A DNA stretch of 64,000 nt from Ricinus communis (Eukaryota > Streptophyta > Magnoliopsida > Malpighiales > Euphorbiaceae), in the NCBI RefSeq assembly GCF_019578655.1, contig NC_063261.1, forward strand, positions 310,001 to 374,000, in the 5' to 3' direction. Of this stretch, positions 23,550 to 35,456 are shown one piece after another (within the stretch, counting starts at the first letter, position 1; each line of letters starts with the position of its first letter). The position numbers and the translations under genes were made by a program. The notes under the pieces were generated by a model, which saw only the letters and a program-made list of their open reading frames with translations, made no database searches and was not told the origin of the DNA.

Positions 23550-24738
23550 CTAACCTGACTCCTACCAATGGCATGCCTTATAACATGTATCGCACCCTTT
23601 CGTTTAAGCATTTTGGTGTCCCTCTCAAAGAAGGCAAAAAATTAAAGGCTAGTGATGTGATTAGGAAATTTACCATCAACAAAAGTAAGTATCGAGCCAA
23701 TAATGAAGTTGAGCTACTTGAAACAAAGTGGGAAACCCTCACAGTATTAGGAGAGGTAAAGAAGAGAAAGACTAGAGCAAAGAGACACCTAAGCCTAGTG
23801 GATGAAGAATCTGACAACAACAGTGAGGGACATAAGGAATTAAATAATGAAGAGCCTATTAATAAAGAAGAGAAATCTATAAAGAAGACTGAAGTGTCGG
23901 AAAAGGAGAAAAATTATGAGATGATTGACTCGAATGAGGAATTTTTGCCAAAGTAGAGCAGTAGGACATAATTGGAAAAGAAATTATCAAAAAGGTCAAG
24001 AGGAATTTATTAAGCAGCCATTAGATGTCGAAGAGGAATCAGTAGGAAAAAGTAAGAGTCAGATGTCTAGTAGTGATGAGAAATCTAACAAGTGAAATCA
24101 GATGACTCAAAAAGGAGACCTGACTTCACTGAGAAAGAAAGGGAAAAAATAGAAAGAAAGAGCAAGACTAAGGCAGATGTCTGTGATACAGATCCAAATG
24201 GACAAAAATCGATAAGCAATCTAATGAGTTTGGTCATAGCCACTCTCATGTCATCTAACAACCTAGTCAAACCAACAGTATTGCATGGATCTCGGTCTTA
24301 GTTCATATGCCTACGTCCTCCTAAAAGACATTCAAAAAAAGCAAAGTGAATTGAAGAAAACTGTCTGCTCCCTTAAGAAGAACCTAAAAGAAGAACTTCA
24401 AGAATTTAAGTTAGTGATAGCTAAAGACTTCAAAATAAGTATGAAAAGTCAGGCATCAATGTGGAAGGAGATGGTAGACATCACTGAAGGACTTAGGCGT
24501 CTCTCATCTCAAACTAAGAAGATGTCTACAAAAGAAGCTAATGCTGCTGGGAAGAAGCGAAAAAGGGAAGGTATCTGAAATTGAACATCTGGTCAGCTCC
24601 ACTGAGGAAGAGAAACAGAGGAAGAAGATTAAGCTTGAGATGGTCCAGCCTGAAGAGGAAAGGAAGAAAAGAGCGGTGCCAAGAGCATTAAGGTCTCCAA
24701 GACTACCAGATAGAGCAAGAAAGACTAAATTTGCCTAA
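23550..24738 (+). pseudogene. Copia post-pol ORF (envelope-like position), broken
   Basis: The first frame has LTPTNGMPYNMYRTLSFKHF and GVPLKEGKKLKASDVIRKFT, which I recognise as the 'putative plant transposon protein' type of sequence often found after pol in plant Copia elements. A charged, Lys/Glu-rich tail follows (KKRKTRAKRHLSLVDEESDN). Then, in other frames, come a coiled coil (KKQSELKKTVCSLKKNLKEE, 24330-24470) and a basic C-terminus. Frame changes near 23955, 24090 and 24575 show decay. About 190 bp upstream of the solo LTR (21110-21303, e.g. WLDFLDERYIAF) appears to be the same ORF. SIRE elements have an envelope-like ORF here with a C-terminal coiled coil, but I see no convincing membrane segment. 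Confidence 0.55.
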
Positions 24739-24866
24739 GCTTATCCTCCATAGTCAACTTCTTCTTCTTTTCTTCTTCATTTTTAAAACTAAGTTTTTTT
24801 AGTCCTTTGAGAACCTGAATGGTTTTATTCTTATGAATGCTAAGTGTTCTTCTTTTTATTGATGAT

Positions 24867-24880
24867 AAAAAGGGGGAGAA
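24867..24880 (+). other. first, internal polypurine tract of the Copia element
   Basis: AAAAAGGGGGAGAA occurs just after the post-pol ORF, in the context TTGATGATAAAAAGG. A second, similar tract directly before the 3' LTR (26728-26741) is the functional position. Confidence 0.5.
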
Positions 24881-25120
24881 AACATGTGTTGAAATGGATA
24901 AACTCAGGAGTTATCTAAACTTTTCTTTTATGCAATAACCACTATAGGCATATACTCAGGGGCCGCACACCTTAGAACAATGAACAATTTGAATATTTTG
25001 GTTAATCTATTGCCAGCATAGTGGTGGTTGTTCTTTGGATGATTTTGCTGCTATTTTTAGTCATCTTGCATAATGTGAATGAGATTGAATATAAGTTACA
25101 TAGGTCTTGGATTCAAGTAT

Positions 25121-26606
25121 TAATATACATTGTGTTACACATGTTTATATGCCCAATTACTTCTATTTTTTGCATAGTTGTCTTATTTTATGCCAGAATT
25201 ACCTGTGTTTTGGTTCCTTTCATGTTTCAGGTGATCATTAATGGACATTATCAGTATTTGAGGGTGATACGTGCGAATACGGACTAGAATCCATCAAAAT
25301 TGAACAAAGGCTAGCATTTCAAGGTTGAGCATGGCCTGGACTCTGGCCATGCTGAACCATTAACATTTTATCCTCAAATATGGCCTTTTGGCATGGTTTC
25401 CGAGGCCACCACGATCTCCATCACGGCCCGTGGTGGCTCAGCACCGGCGAGGGCACGGTCAGGGAGTAGAGAATGAATTTTAGGACTTAGAGATCCAGCA
25501 CGGCCTAGACTCCACCTATGCTGACTAGCAAAGGCTTGACTACGGCCGTGCTAGGACATTTATATAGGCAAAATCGATTTCTTTTATAGGGATTGGGTTT
25601 TCTGACTTTAAATCTCATATATGCGCGCGAGCCACCTCTTTTCAGACTTCGACATTCAACTTTTGGGAGACCATTTCGCATATTGAATGACAGATTTCAA
25701 TGGTTCAAGCATCACATTGAAGATCAAGAGTGGATTTGGAGGCATTCAAGAGGCAATTCGAGGTTCATTATTCAGACTTGGAGATTTGGGAGTGTTCATT
25801 TGACTTGAAGAAAAAGGGTATACATGTTTCCAATTTTCTTTTCTATATTTGTTCCTTATTTTGTGCTATTTGTTAGCATAAGTAGCTAGAGCTGTTGAAC
25901 CCATTGAGGTTCTTTTGTTTGTTGGATTGCACTTAACATTTATGAGATTTTGATTATCAATGCTTGTATTCTTCTTGCTTTCATTATTAATAAGATATCA
26001 CATTATTCATGAGACATTGTGAACTGTGTTGTTCAGATTGCTTTTTGTAATTGAGAAATTCATTTAGTAGTTGGAAATTTGAATAGCAAGAACTGGTTAA
26101 TGATCACTTAGATATAAGGGTAATTAGCTAGCCGGATTAAGAATTAACAACTCTTAATAGGAGTGGATTAATCTTAAGGCTAACCAAAAATCAATCGTAG
26201 GAAGAGATTCCGTCGTTTTTAGGTTCTTAGGTTTAGGAATTCGATGTTCTCGAGAGGGAACTCGAATTCAATTTAGAATTTGCTCACGGGTAATCACAAT
26301 TGGTAATCAATCTAATTTCTACCTTCACTAAAATTCAACTAGCTTAGGTCCCTTTGGGTTTGCTTTCTTTCCTTGTTTGTTTCACTAAACCTTTGTAGAT
26401 TGCTTGACATTTAACTAATCATTTAGCTTGCATCTATTCATAGAATAGTAACTTCATCACTATTATTTAAGGTTAGATAACATAAGACACTGGAGTAGTT
26501 CTAGGCTCACCCTTTCCCGAGAATACGAGCTTGATACTTGCCATTAGTGCTAGTCTGCATCGATAGGTTCACTGCCTTAGATTGTAGCTGCATAAATAGC
26601 CCATCA
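25121..26606 (+). repeat. Athila solo LTR
   Basis: It starts TAATATACATTG, a mutated form of the TGATATGCATC start of the related LTR at 6409 (minus), and ends AATAGCCCATCA. The flanks AGTAT (25116-25120) and AGTAC (26607-26611) form a target duplication with one mismatch. A GC-rich block with GCCACCACG and CACGGCC motifs lies at 25325-25560. Copia 3' noncoding sequence flanks it on both sides. Confidence 0.85.
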
Positions 26607-26727
26607 AGTACCTAACTTGCAGTATAAGAAGTACATCATCTAATTAAGTAGTTAGACTTTTATTGTTTATGAAATTTGCTTATATTGTTATACTTCTACA
26701 ATAATAAATTGATGTTTTGTCATCATT

Positions 26728-26741
26728 AAAAAGGGAGAGAT
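26728..26741 (+). other. polypurine tract before the Copia 3' LTR
   Basis: AAAAAGGGAGAGAT directly precedes the TGCTAGTCCC start of the 3' LTR. Confidence 0.75.
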
Positions 26742-28282
26742 TGCTAGTCCCAAGAACCTGATGATCTGAATTTTAATGATAATAAAACTATGTACTATAT
26801 ATACGGATGTCTAACATTGCAGGTTGAACTAAATCAAATTATTGTTATAGAAGAAGTGCTCCATCAGCCATCTATCTTAGCTAAGAGAAATCAATAATGT
26901 GTCACAAGTAATCTTTATTCAAGAATATGTGTGTCTTAAATATCTTATTAAATGTGTATCAAGTATCCTTTTCAAAATAGAATAAGCATATTTTGCACAC
27001 CGTAAAATTTCAAATCTTCTTCTGATTTTAAATAAAGAAAAGATATAGTTTGTTTTTCAAAGTGATTTAGAAAACATAAAATTTCATTTCTTTTTAAAAT
27101 CACACTTTTAAGGTATCTGTTTCGAATTAGATATCTGTATGATATCTTTAAGGTATCTACCTGCTATCTAAACTGACACATTAGCTTCCACACACTTACA
27201 TACTCCCCTGCAAGTGTCCAAACCACTAGTTTAGATTAGGTGAAGTAAAAGCAATCTCAATCTGTCAACTTTAGTTATTTGTCATAATGATAAACAGTTC
27301 TTTCAGCTTTCTACTGGTTGTTGACAGAAAGATATAAAAATTGTCAGATGTCTAAATCAACAGTTGTAAAGAGATTTTGAGCAAGAAAATAAAAATGATT
27401 TCTTTATATATATTTAAATCTCAGCTCTAACAACTAGTTTTTTGATTGCTCTATAAATATAAGATTCACCTACCAAAATCAATAAGAAAAGAATTGCATT
27501 TACTCTTCAAAATCCTCAAGAGCCGAAAGTTGCATTTATCAGTCTTCATCTACTTCTTCTTTCATTCTTGAGTATTTACATTTAATGCTTTCCAAAACTA
27601 ATTTTTCTTACATTTATCTTGCATTTAATCCATATAGAAATTCTGTAAATGTTCATTTTACTTTTCAAAGAAAATCTCTCTTGTTAAAGTTGTCAAGCAT
27701 CATGTGGTAAAGCTTGTAATTTATAGGGTGACATAGCCTCCTTTATCAAAATTTGTGAGAGGTCCATTTGCACTTATTTTAGTAAGTGAGAGGTTAGCAG
27801 AAGTCTAATTATTTCTATGGATAGTTAGAAAGGGAATATCTCGAGCTATATCAGGTATTTTAGTACCAGATGTTATAAGGCTTGATCTCTAGCCATTAAT
27901 AGAGTCAAGATAATGGAGATAATATTAGGATGTGATACCGAATGACTGGATGTAGGTCTTTATATCGAACTATAATAAATACTTGTGTTAATCTTTATTT
28001 AATTTATAAGATATCTATATCCAAAATCCTATTAGTCGTTTGATTGCTATTAAGTTCAATAATTGTTGATTCAGGCATGTAACTGTTCTCAAGAACATTT
28101 TCATCTCCTCTCTCACTTATTCAAGGAAACAAAGTATATAAGCTGTTGTAGTTGAAGTACAAGTTGAAATAGGTGGCTTATTACTGTAGGTATCTAATAA
28201 TTAGCTCATGAAGCTTAGCTAGATATTTGTGCAGTGAACTTCAAACTCACAATTAAACTCCTGCTAAATTTTATCATACATG
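26742..28282 (+). repeat. Copia 3' LTR, missing its last 95 bp
   Basis: It starts TGCTAGTCCCAAG after the polypurine tract. From 27846 it aligns with the 5' LTR remnant at 3328-3839, but the match stops at CATACATG (28282). The last part of the 5' LTR, about 95 bp, has no counterpart here, so the right end is deleted. Confidence 0.8.
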
Positions 28283-30397
28283 GTGTTTGCTGAGAATGTG
28301 TATTAAATAATCTTGATTTTGTATAATTGTTGTATTTGATTATTGATGCCCAGATGTTAGATTCCTTCCTTTGTTTGATGTCTACTTTTTATAGGGATTT
28401 CAAGTTCCATTTTATTTGGGAATATATTTCTGTGTTTTGTACGTGTAAAACTTCATTATCTCATTTATCTGGAGGGTTGAAGTACAAAAATAGTGGTGAT
28501 TTGAGCACGACCACTACATAAATTTTTTTATCTTTTCTTCAAAAAGTGCTAAATCTTTTAACTGTTTATTTTATTTTAATTATTAACTAATTAATTAATT
28601 AATTAAAATAATTAAAAGGCCAAACAACTTCCTAATATTTTTAACTACTACCTTCCGTTATTCTGAATTGCTTAGTTTGGTACATTCCAGTTTGTATTTT
28701 TTTCTGTTTCGCACTATTAGCAGAATGGATAATTACGCAGCTCATAAAATTGCTTCCATAGTGAGCCAATTAGTGATTGGATAATTGCCCTACATAATTA
28801 ACCTTATAACCTCTTAAAATTCTCTGAATTATTAATGAGATTAGTCTTTTTTTCTTTTCAAAAAATAAAATAAAAATAGTACCTTATTCTAGTACTACTG
28901 ATATGCAATATATATAAATTTTTTTGAAGAAAATAAATAAATATTCTTTTTCTTGAACTTGCATAAAGGGTATGCCTTGCTCTACATTTCTTTCTTAAAC
29001 CTTTAAAGCTGTCAGTCTTCGCATAATAATTAAATAGGCAAGGGCAATACAGAACTGCATGATTCAACCGATGTTTCTTAAATAACTCACATGAATTTTG
29101 CTGTGGCACATGAAGTGCTTGGTATAAATACTACTGGCACATATCCTTTTCATTTACCCTATTAAACAGAACATGGCTGCAGCCAATGCCTGGTTTGATT
29201 TATGATACACTATTAATTTTTGTTCTTTTAATGGAACATTTGGTATGTACATAAATTAAGAATACTAATAACCGAGTAATCAAATAATGTTGAGTGGTAA
29301 TCAAATGAGATTATGTGATTCATAACAACTGAGCTGATGTTGAAATATAAGCGTTCAAATAAAGCAAAAAGAAATTCTAAGAATATAGAATAAAATTATA
29401 ATATTTACCTTTATAGTCAGTGTAAGACAATAATTATCAATGTTGTATAGTTTATGATATATTGGCCCTCTAATAAATAAAAAAATTATTTTTTTTAAGA
29501 TAAAAATTTAAAATAAAATTCTTTGTATTTTAAGGATTTAATTTGATTGTCTTCACATATATAAGATGTACCTCATATGTTATTAATTTAATAATTTTTT
29601 AGCAAAAGAATTCTAATAAACTGTTTTCATAGTTGAATGCTATTTAATGTATAATTATATACATACTTTTCTTTATTTCGAAAAAAATATATCTTGTTGA
29701 TATAAATTTTTTTTTCTATATTTAGTATTTAATAAAGATAGTTGTTTATTTGTGTATTGCACGACTATTATTATTATTTGATTATAAAATTAAATTTATA
29801 AATAAATTTTATAGAATTTTTAATATTTAATAATATTTTAAAAAATAATAATAAATTTAATACTTTTACTCTCTTTGGATTTTAAAATCTTTATTAATAT
29901 AATATTATAAAATTATTTTAAAAATATTTATTAATTATTTTTAATATTATATAAATTAATACTACAAATATAATTAGTATTACATTTTCTTACGATTGAA
30001 AATATTATATAATTAAAAAATTAACTTATTAATAAATATAATATTAAAAATATAATTAAATATAATTTTTATAATTGAAATTATTATCTAATATTGAAAC
30101 TAATATATTAGTTAATATATTATTAACATATAGTTAACATGTTATTGTTTAGGATTAGTATTTAATAAGTTTGATGGTGTATATGTTTTGTATAGATAAA
30201 AGTTAACCCTGGAAAAGATGGGCCGTATAATACAAAATAAGATGTTGACAAAAGTACTTTTGCATGTTGAGTTGCTGTGAGGGAACATTTAATAAGACAT
30301 TTAATTTAGCAAAGCCACAAATTTAATACACACATGACAGTCCTTACCAGCCCCCATTTTCTTTCCATCTTTCCCCACTCTTTTCTCACCTCTTCTT
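28283..30397. other. AT-rich spacer upstream of the OVATE-like gene
   Basis: I see no convincing gene. A 64-codon frame at 28327-28521 (ending SGGLKYKNSGDLSTTTT) has no recognisable relative and is probably chance. A (TTAA)n run lies at 28575-28605. From about 29640 to 30150 the DNA is almost pure A+T. The last few hundred bases should hold the gene's promoter. Confidence 0.5.
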
Positions 30398-30411
30398 TTA
30401 TATATATATAT
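30398..30411 (+). promoter_or_regulatory. TATA box of the OVATE-like gene
   Basis: TTTATATATATATA lies 112-125 bp before the chosen ATG. Transcription would then start near 30435, which excludes the upstream in-frame ATG at 30334 as the start codon. A purine-rich leader (CAAAAACAACAGAG and AAAAGAAAAGAA) follows. Confidence 0.7.
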
Positions 30412-30522
30412 CCTCATTTCTTCAACTCGTCAGCTCAAAAACAACAGAGATTCACAAACCCAAGCAACCACTCACAACCCATCAACAATAACCAAAACAG
30501 AAACAGAGACAAAAGAAAAGAA

Positions 30523-31230
30523 ATGAAAATCATTCCTTCACTCTTTAAGAACAAAGAAACAAGGAACAGGCATCATCATCAACCATGGCAAAAATGGCCT
30601 TCATGTAACTATCCCAAGACTCTTTCATTCAGAGCTGATGACATTTTCAAGACTGTAAACTCAGTGTTCTTTGATCCAACTACTAGTGTTGAACATGTGG
30701 CTGAAATTGAAACACCCAAGTCATGGTTCACTAACTCATCAGAGGCTACAAGCTTCCCAACTGACCAATCAGAGGATTTTGGTGGAGATTCATTGGAGGT
30801 GGTTGTGCGTGGGGCAAGATCAGAGAGGCTGTTTTTTGAGCCTGGTGACACAAATTCAATACTAGAGAAGGCTAAACCAGGAGGGTTTCCTTTCCAGGAA
30901 AGTGTAGTGCTAGCAATGGAGTCAGATGATCCATATGTTGATTTCAGGAGGTCAATGGAAGATATGGTTGAATCTCATGGACTTAAAGATTGGGGTTCTC
31001 TAGAGGAGTTATTAGTTTGGTATTTAAAGGTTAATGGAAAGAAGAATCATGGATTCATAATTGGAGCTTTTATTGATCTTCTTGTTGGAATTGGAGCAGC
31101 TGCCTCTTATTCTGATTCTACTACTTTTTCCTCTGTTGTTTCTTCTTTTTCTTCTTCTTCATCTCCTTTTTGTTCCTTAGAAAATGGATATGATGAGATT
31201 CAAGAGGAAGAACTGGTAGTTCTGTGTTAA
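30523..31230 (+). CDS. OVATE family protein (OFP13/15/16/18-like transcriptional repressor)
   Basis: A 235-residue, single-exon, intact ORF. Members of this plant-only family repress transcription, bind TALE homeodomain proteins and influence organ shape and secondary wall formation. The N-terminus MKIIPSLFKNKET with WPSCNYPKTLSFRADDIFKT (residues 25-44) is a conserved family block. The OVATE domain is at residues 126-188, with ESVVLAMESDDPYVDFRRSM and WGSLEELLVWYLKVN visible. A Ser-rich stretch (199-215) and an acidic end (EIQEEELVV) follow. The start at 30523 is preferred because the TATA box lies just upstream. An in-frame ATG at 30334 would add 63 unusual residues and lies before the TATA box. 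Clade assignment rests on the N-terminal block and is less certain than family membership. It is the only intact host gene here. Confidence 0.95.
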   Translation: MKIIPSLFKNKETRNRHHHQPWQKWPSCNYPKTLSFRADDIFKTVNSVFFDPTTSVEHVAEIETPKSWFTNSSEATSFPTDQSEDFGGDSLEVVVRGARSERLFFEPGDTNSILEKAKPGGFPFQESVVLAMESDDPYVDFRRSMEDMVESHGLKDWGSLEELLVWYLKVNGKKNHGFIIGAFIDLLVGIGAAASYSDSTTFSSVVSSFSSSSSPFCSLENGYDEIQEEELVVLC

Positions 31231-32560
31231 TCCTTTTTCATTTTTGGTTTCCAAGATCTTTTAGTTGTACATTAGTAGGATTTTAAGGGGAAATATTATA
31301 TGTTATATTCTTTTTGTCCCTCTCATGCACATGTACAAGTTTTTGCATTCCAGTACAATGGCAACTCTGTTGATCAATCTCTTAAAAACATATAAATTCA
31401 CAAGGAATTAGCATTTTCTGGTCATGCGAAAGAGCTGCATTCAGTAGTTAAAAATCACCCAGTTTTGCAAAGGCAGAGACTCTTTATGAAATAATATGCG
31501 AATAGTTTCACCACTAAGTTTTATCAATCTAACATTTAACAGCTTCAATTAACTTTTTTAAATTTATGACATTCTAACTTCTATTTTTTTTTACATTTTC
31601 TAAATTTGTTCATATATTCTTATATATTTTTATCAATTTTGTATGATATAAATGAATAAAAATATATAAAAAAAAAGATTTCAAAAATAGAAATTGATAT
31701 ATCAAATAGATCACAAATAGAAATTAAAACTTGTTACAAATTAAATAATAACTGAAAAGTGTCTGAAATTAAATCAATAATTTTAAAAGTAAAATCACAT
31801 ATTTAGCCAAATAATATATTACTTCTTGCAACCATCATGCTAATGTCAATTTTATCCGTGTCAAAAGGTGATCTGATAAATCAAGTAGTAGCCAATACAT
31901 TACAATGAGTGACGGAGCCATAAATTTAATCCAAGAGGCAACACAATCTTTGCAGGCATAAAACTAAAAAGAAAAAAATATTCTGAAGGGCTCAAGATTA
32001 AAATTGTAAAGAAAGAACTTTAGAAAGTTAAGGGAGAACCATGGCCGCCCTAAGCTCGCAAGTTGCATCATTAATTATGATGATGATTGAAATTGATGCT
32101 CGGAGGCTATCCTTAAAATGAAAGAAGGCAATAAATTAAGAAACAAATAATGAATTAGGTTTCAAAATGTAAAAGCACAGAATTGTGTGGTATGAAATTG
32201 TAGGAAGATGCCAGAATTGAGTCAAAAATATGTAGCAACACTTAAAAAGCAAGATGTCATCACAGAAAAATATGGAAAAGGAACACAACTTAGTCTCATC
32301 ATATTAAGTGGGACAACTGTGTAGTTTGTAAGTATTCATAACTTCAACTACCCCTTATCTAACAACTCATCTAAATCATCTGCCAGCAAATTTAATGTTA
32401 CACGAACAATACGATGAAAACATTTTTGAGGAAAAAAAGAAAGATAACGATTCAGTCAATATGCTATCTGGTTATTCAAATCAAACCCTGCCAAACTAGA
32501 TTAATTAGAAACCCAGTTGATACCTCATTCAAAGAGTGAGCTATCAACAAGATTTCCAAA
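31231..32560. other. AT-rich spacer downstream of the OVATE-like gene
   Basis: No gene is seen. The 3' UTR of the OVATE gene should lie in the first few hundred bases, though no canonical AATAAA is obvious. The segment 31907-32065, from GTGACGGAGCCATAAATT to ACCATGGCCGCCCTAAG, looks like a dispersed plant repeat, but I cannot name it. Confidence 0.4.
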
Positions 32561-32672
32561 GATTAACTTGATTTTTGGAGTATAGGCGAGGATGGTTAGA
32601 AAGCGCCGGACGGGGTTGTTCACCCACTTACTCTGATGATTAAGTTAGTGATTTATGAAAGGGAAGGGAGAA

Positions 32673-35142
32673 TGTAATACCCGAAATTTTTCTTTTTAGT
32701 AATAATAATAATATTAGTAATAACTAATAACGAGTTTTTAATTAATTTAATTAAGTGTTAGGATTAAATTGACAACTAATTTTGAAATAAGGGCTAAAAA
32801 TATAATTGCTTTAGTTTGGGGTTTAATTAAAAATTTGTATGGTTGGTATTTTTGTAATTAAATGTGTTGGTAAAGGTATTTTAGTAATTTCACATTTAAA
32901 AGCAATGGTAAATAAGTAATTCTCTATTTTTAATAATTTTAATTTAGCTCAAATTAAGTAGTTAGAAGTTTAATTGAAAAGCTAAAGAAAAGTTGAAGGT
33001 TAAACATGAATTTTGTAGAGCGAAATTATTAGTAATTAAAAAAAGATGAGGGACTAAATGGTAAAGAAGAAAAGGAAGAAAAAGAAAGGAAGAAGGAGAT
33101 CGGGGTTGGCGAAGAAGAAGGGAAGAGGGAGAAGAGGAGCTGCCGTCCGTGGCTGGTCGAGCTCTGGCGATGGCGATGGTGGCGGCTCCAGTGAGCAATG
33201 GCGGTCTGAAAAAAAAGAGGAGGCGGTATCGGCCGTCTGAGGCATTCCGGTTGTAATAGCGGCCGAGTCAGGTGGCGATCGACTCACCTGAGTATGGCTT
33301 CCTTTTGGGAGCAGCGGCATCGATAAAGGTGGCCGGAGGAGAGAGTTCCAGTGAAGTGAGGGCAGCTGAGTTTTCGGGCTTTTCCGGCCGTCTCTGGCGA
33401 GCTTTGGCCAATCGGAGGGCATATCCGGACTCCCCTCAGCTCAAGCTTTTCATGGCACTAGTTTCGTGACGATCGGACTCTGTTTGAAAATCGACGGCCG
33501 AGATTGTTCGTGAATTTCTCCAGATGATCGGGAGTTGGATCAAAGGATCAGAAAGCTGCAATCGTCATCAGTACGTCATCTCGAGTTCATAAGCGCGCTC
33601 GGATCATCGATCAGACTCTGGCGGCTGAAGGCGAGTCGACCGAGTGATCAAGAGTCTCGGTAATTCTCTAGCCGTTGATTTTAGAGTTCATTGATAAAAA
33701 TTATGTGTTTAATTATTGTGTTGAGCATTAGAAAAAAATTATATGAGAATTATTGTCAAAATAAATAGTGTGGCGGACCGTCTGCCAAATTATGATTCGT
33801 GATGTGTGGCGGGGTCGGGAAAAATAATAAAGTCTTGGTGGCCCGACTCCTACTAAATAAATTATTGAATATTTGAAGTGTTCTCTGGCAGATCCTGGAC
33901 CTGTTATACGGGGGGTAGACGTCCGTGTTTAGGGGAGGTTTTGTCGAATTTTCGGTAGAATTTACCCGAGTTGAAATTCTTAAATAGTTAGTTCTAGAAG
34001 TCTAGGCCTAAGGATATTTGTCAAATATTTTACGTTTACTGATTGAATAGTTCCCGTGATTAGATAATCCGTCAGTTCAACTCACTCCATCCGAGGCATC
34101 GGAGCAGAGCTAGGAGATCGTCAGAATTATGAGTTAAAGTCATATATCTACTTTACATGTGCGTCATGCTAAATTTTTACATAAGCAATTCTGATTAAAT
34201 GATTTAAGATTTTAATTATTTATTTAATTACTATTCATATATGTATCATTTCCTACATCATTGCTATTGTGATTGCATGTTGACTCAGGGTGAGACGACA
34301 GTAGAACATGCCACTTGATGAGTTGTATCAGGACCGTGTGCGCACCGGTATGAAATTGAGTCAGGTAGTGGAAGAATGATTTAGGATTTGCCCTGGTCGA
34401 GTTTAACTCTCTAGGCTGAGTAAAGTGTCTTTACCGGAGTAAAGGTCCCTAGTCGAGCATTGCTCTCTAGGCGCTGGCTTTATTGGAAATTTAAGTCACC
34501 AAACTGGATTTAAGGATCCTGGTCTAACTTCGCTCTTTGGGCGCTAGTTCTGTTGGAATGAGAGAGCTGAGATTGTTAGCATTGGGAGTTAGGGTTCTAC
34601 TAAAGTACTCGTCCCGTAATATGTTAAATTCATTTTATAGAAGCATGGCATGACACATGTTTTTATACAACATAATATTTTGTTTTAATTTAACAAATAT
34701 TTTATTGAAATAATTATATTCTTTTTAGATATATGATTTTAACTCACTCCGAGACTGACAATCTCAATTTAACTGTTTTTCAGGTGTTGTTAGTTATTCT
34801 GCAGTTCTTTTCATCTAGCAGCCTGACTCCTTCATCTTCGGATAAATATAATTGATTTTTGGTATGTTTGACTTTAAAGTTCTAGAATCTCCGCAGTAGA
34901 AATTTCAGATTTATCATTTTGAAATTTTATGTAAATTCGAGTATTGCCTAATTATGCTGACAAACCGAATTTAATATATAGTACGTGATGATTTAAAGTT
35001 AATTGTGAAAAAGTGCCAATGAACATAGTCCATATTACATTTTGTTTGAGTTAGTGAATGGTCAGGCTTACTACAGGATTTGGTGACCTTACGCCTATCC
35101 ATTCCTTAGTGCCAGTGACGGCCCACAGAACGGGTCGTGACA
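32673..35142 (+). repeat. solo LTR of an unclassified Ty3/gypsy-like family (TGTAATACCC...GGGTCGTGACA)
   Basis: The terminal sequences TGTAATACCC and GGGTCGTGACA match the ends of the LTR at 50578-58141. The right-hand 1.0 kb of the two also aligns, for example GTGCGCACC and GGTTCTACT blocks. The flanking pentamers GAGAA and GCTTA do not match. A frame within 33054-33469 on either strand is only GC-rich low-complexity sequence and is not called as a gene. The family could be a chromovirus, but no coding part is present to test that. Confidence 0.7.
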
Positions 35143-35442
35143 GCTTAAGTATATTGAGTGTGTAAAGTAGCATGTACCTATAAACATCGAGTCATAGCTC
35201 TTTAAATAGATGTTGAAAGTCTTTATGTCCAACTAGAAGTAGAATTCTATAAATATAGGCCAGCCTAGTTATAATAGGACTCGTCTTCTTGGCTGTTTGA
35301 AGAGTTCTAGGTTGGGTCAGACTCTTCAAATATAGTTTGACCATAACACATCTTCCAAAACTTCTAACTATAGTGGAATGTAGACTTTTTCAACCCCGTT
35401 TTTCACAGGCATGATAGGTTGGTCTATAATACTTTGTTATCA
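35143..35442 (-). repeat. start of the Tat element 3' LTR
   Basis: On the minus strand this begins TGATAACAAAG right after the polypurine tract. The remainder of the LTR seems to continue left of the inserted LTR (about 32560-32672), where CCGGACGGGGTTGTTCACCC is found. Confidence 0.5.
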
Positions 35443-35456
35443 TTGGTCTCCCCCCT
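35443..35456 (-). other. polypurine tract of the minus-strand Tat element
   Basis: On the minus strand GGGGGGAGACCAA lies directly before the TGATAACA start of the LTR. Confidence 0.55.

Larger units (their letters stand above)
3328..28282 (+). mobile_element. SIRE/Maximus-type Ty1/copia retrotransposon, shredded by nested insertions
   Basis: Pieces in the same order and orientation define one element: 5' LTR remnant (3328-3839), Met-tRNA primer site (3842-3853), gag (3900-5407 and 6410-6505), protease and integrase (14565-15480), a post-pol ORF (about 21110-21303 and 23550-24738), two polypurine tracts and a 3' LTR (26742-28282). The order protease then integrase is the Copia order. A long coiled-coil gag with two zinc knuckles and a large ORF after pol are traits of the SIRE/Maximus lineage. 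RT and RNase H are missing, having been lost between 15480 and about 21110. Five later insertions separate the pieces. Confidence 0.8.

Noticed and set aside
28858..29109. Minus-strand 83-codon frame upstream of the OVATE gene
   Set aside because: AT-rich, no homology I recognise, no promoter context. Probably chance.
30334..30522. 63 extra in-frame codons before the OVATE start
   Set aside because: The TATA box at 30398-30411 lies inside this stretch and the codons encode unusual Ser/Phe/Asn-rich sequence. The conserved N-terminus begins at 30523.
30609..30851. Minus-strand 80-codon frame inside the OVATE gene
   Set aside because: Shadow of the real gene with no recognisable protein features.
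33054..33469. Overlapping GC-rich frames on both strands in the solo LTR
   Set aside because: Low-complexity Lys/Arg/Gly or Pro/Ser composition within an LTR, without domain motifs and without a counterpart in the related LTR.
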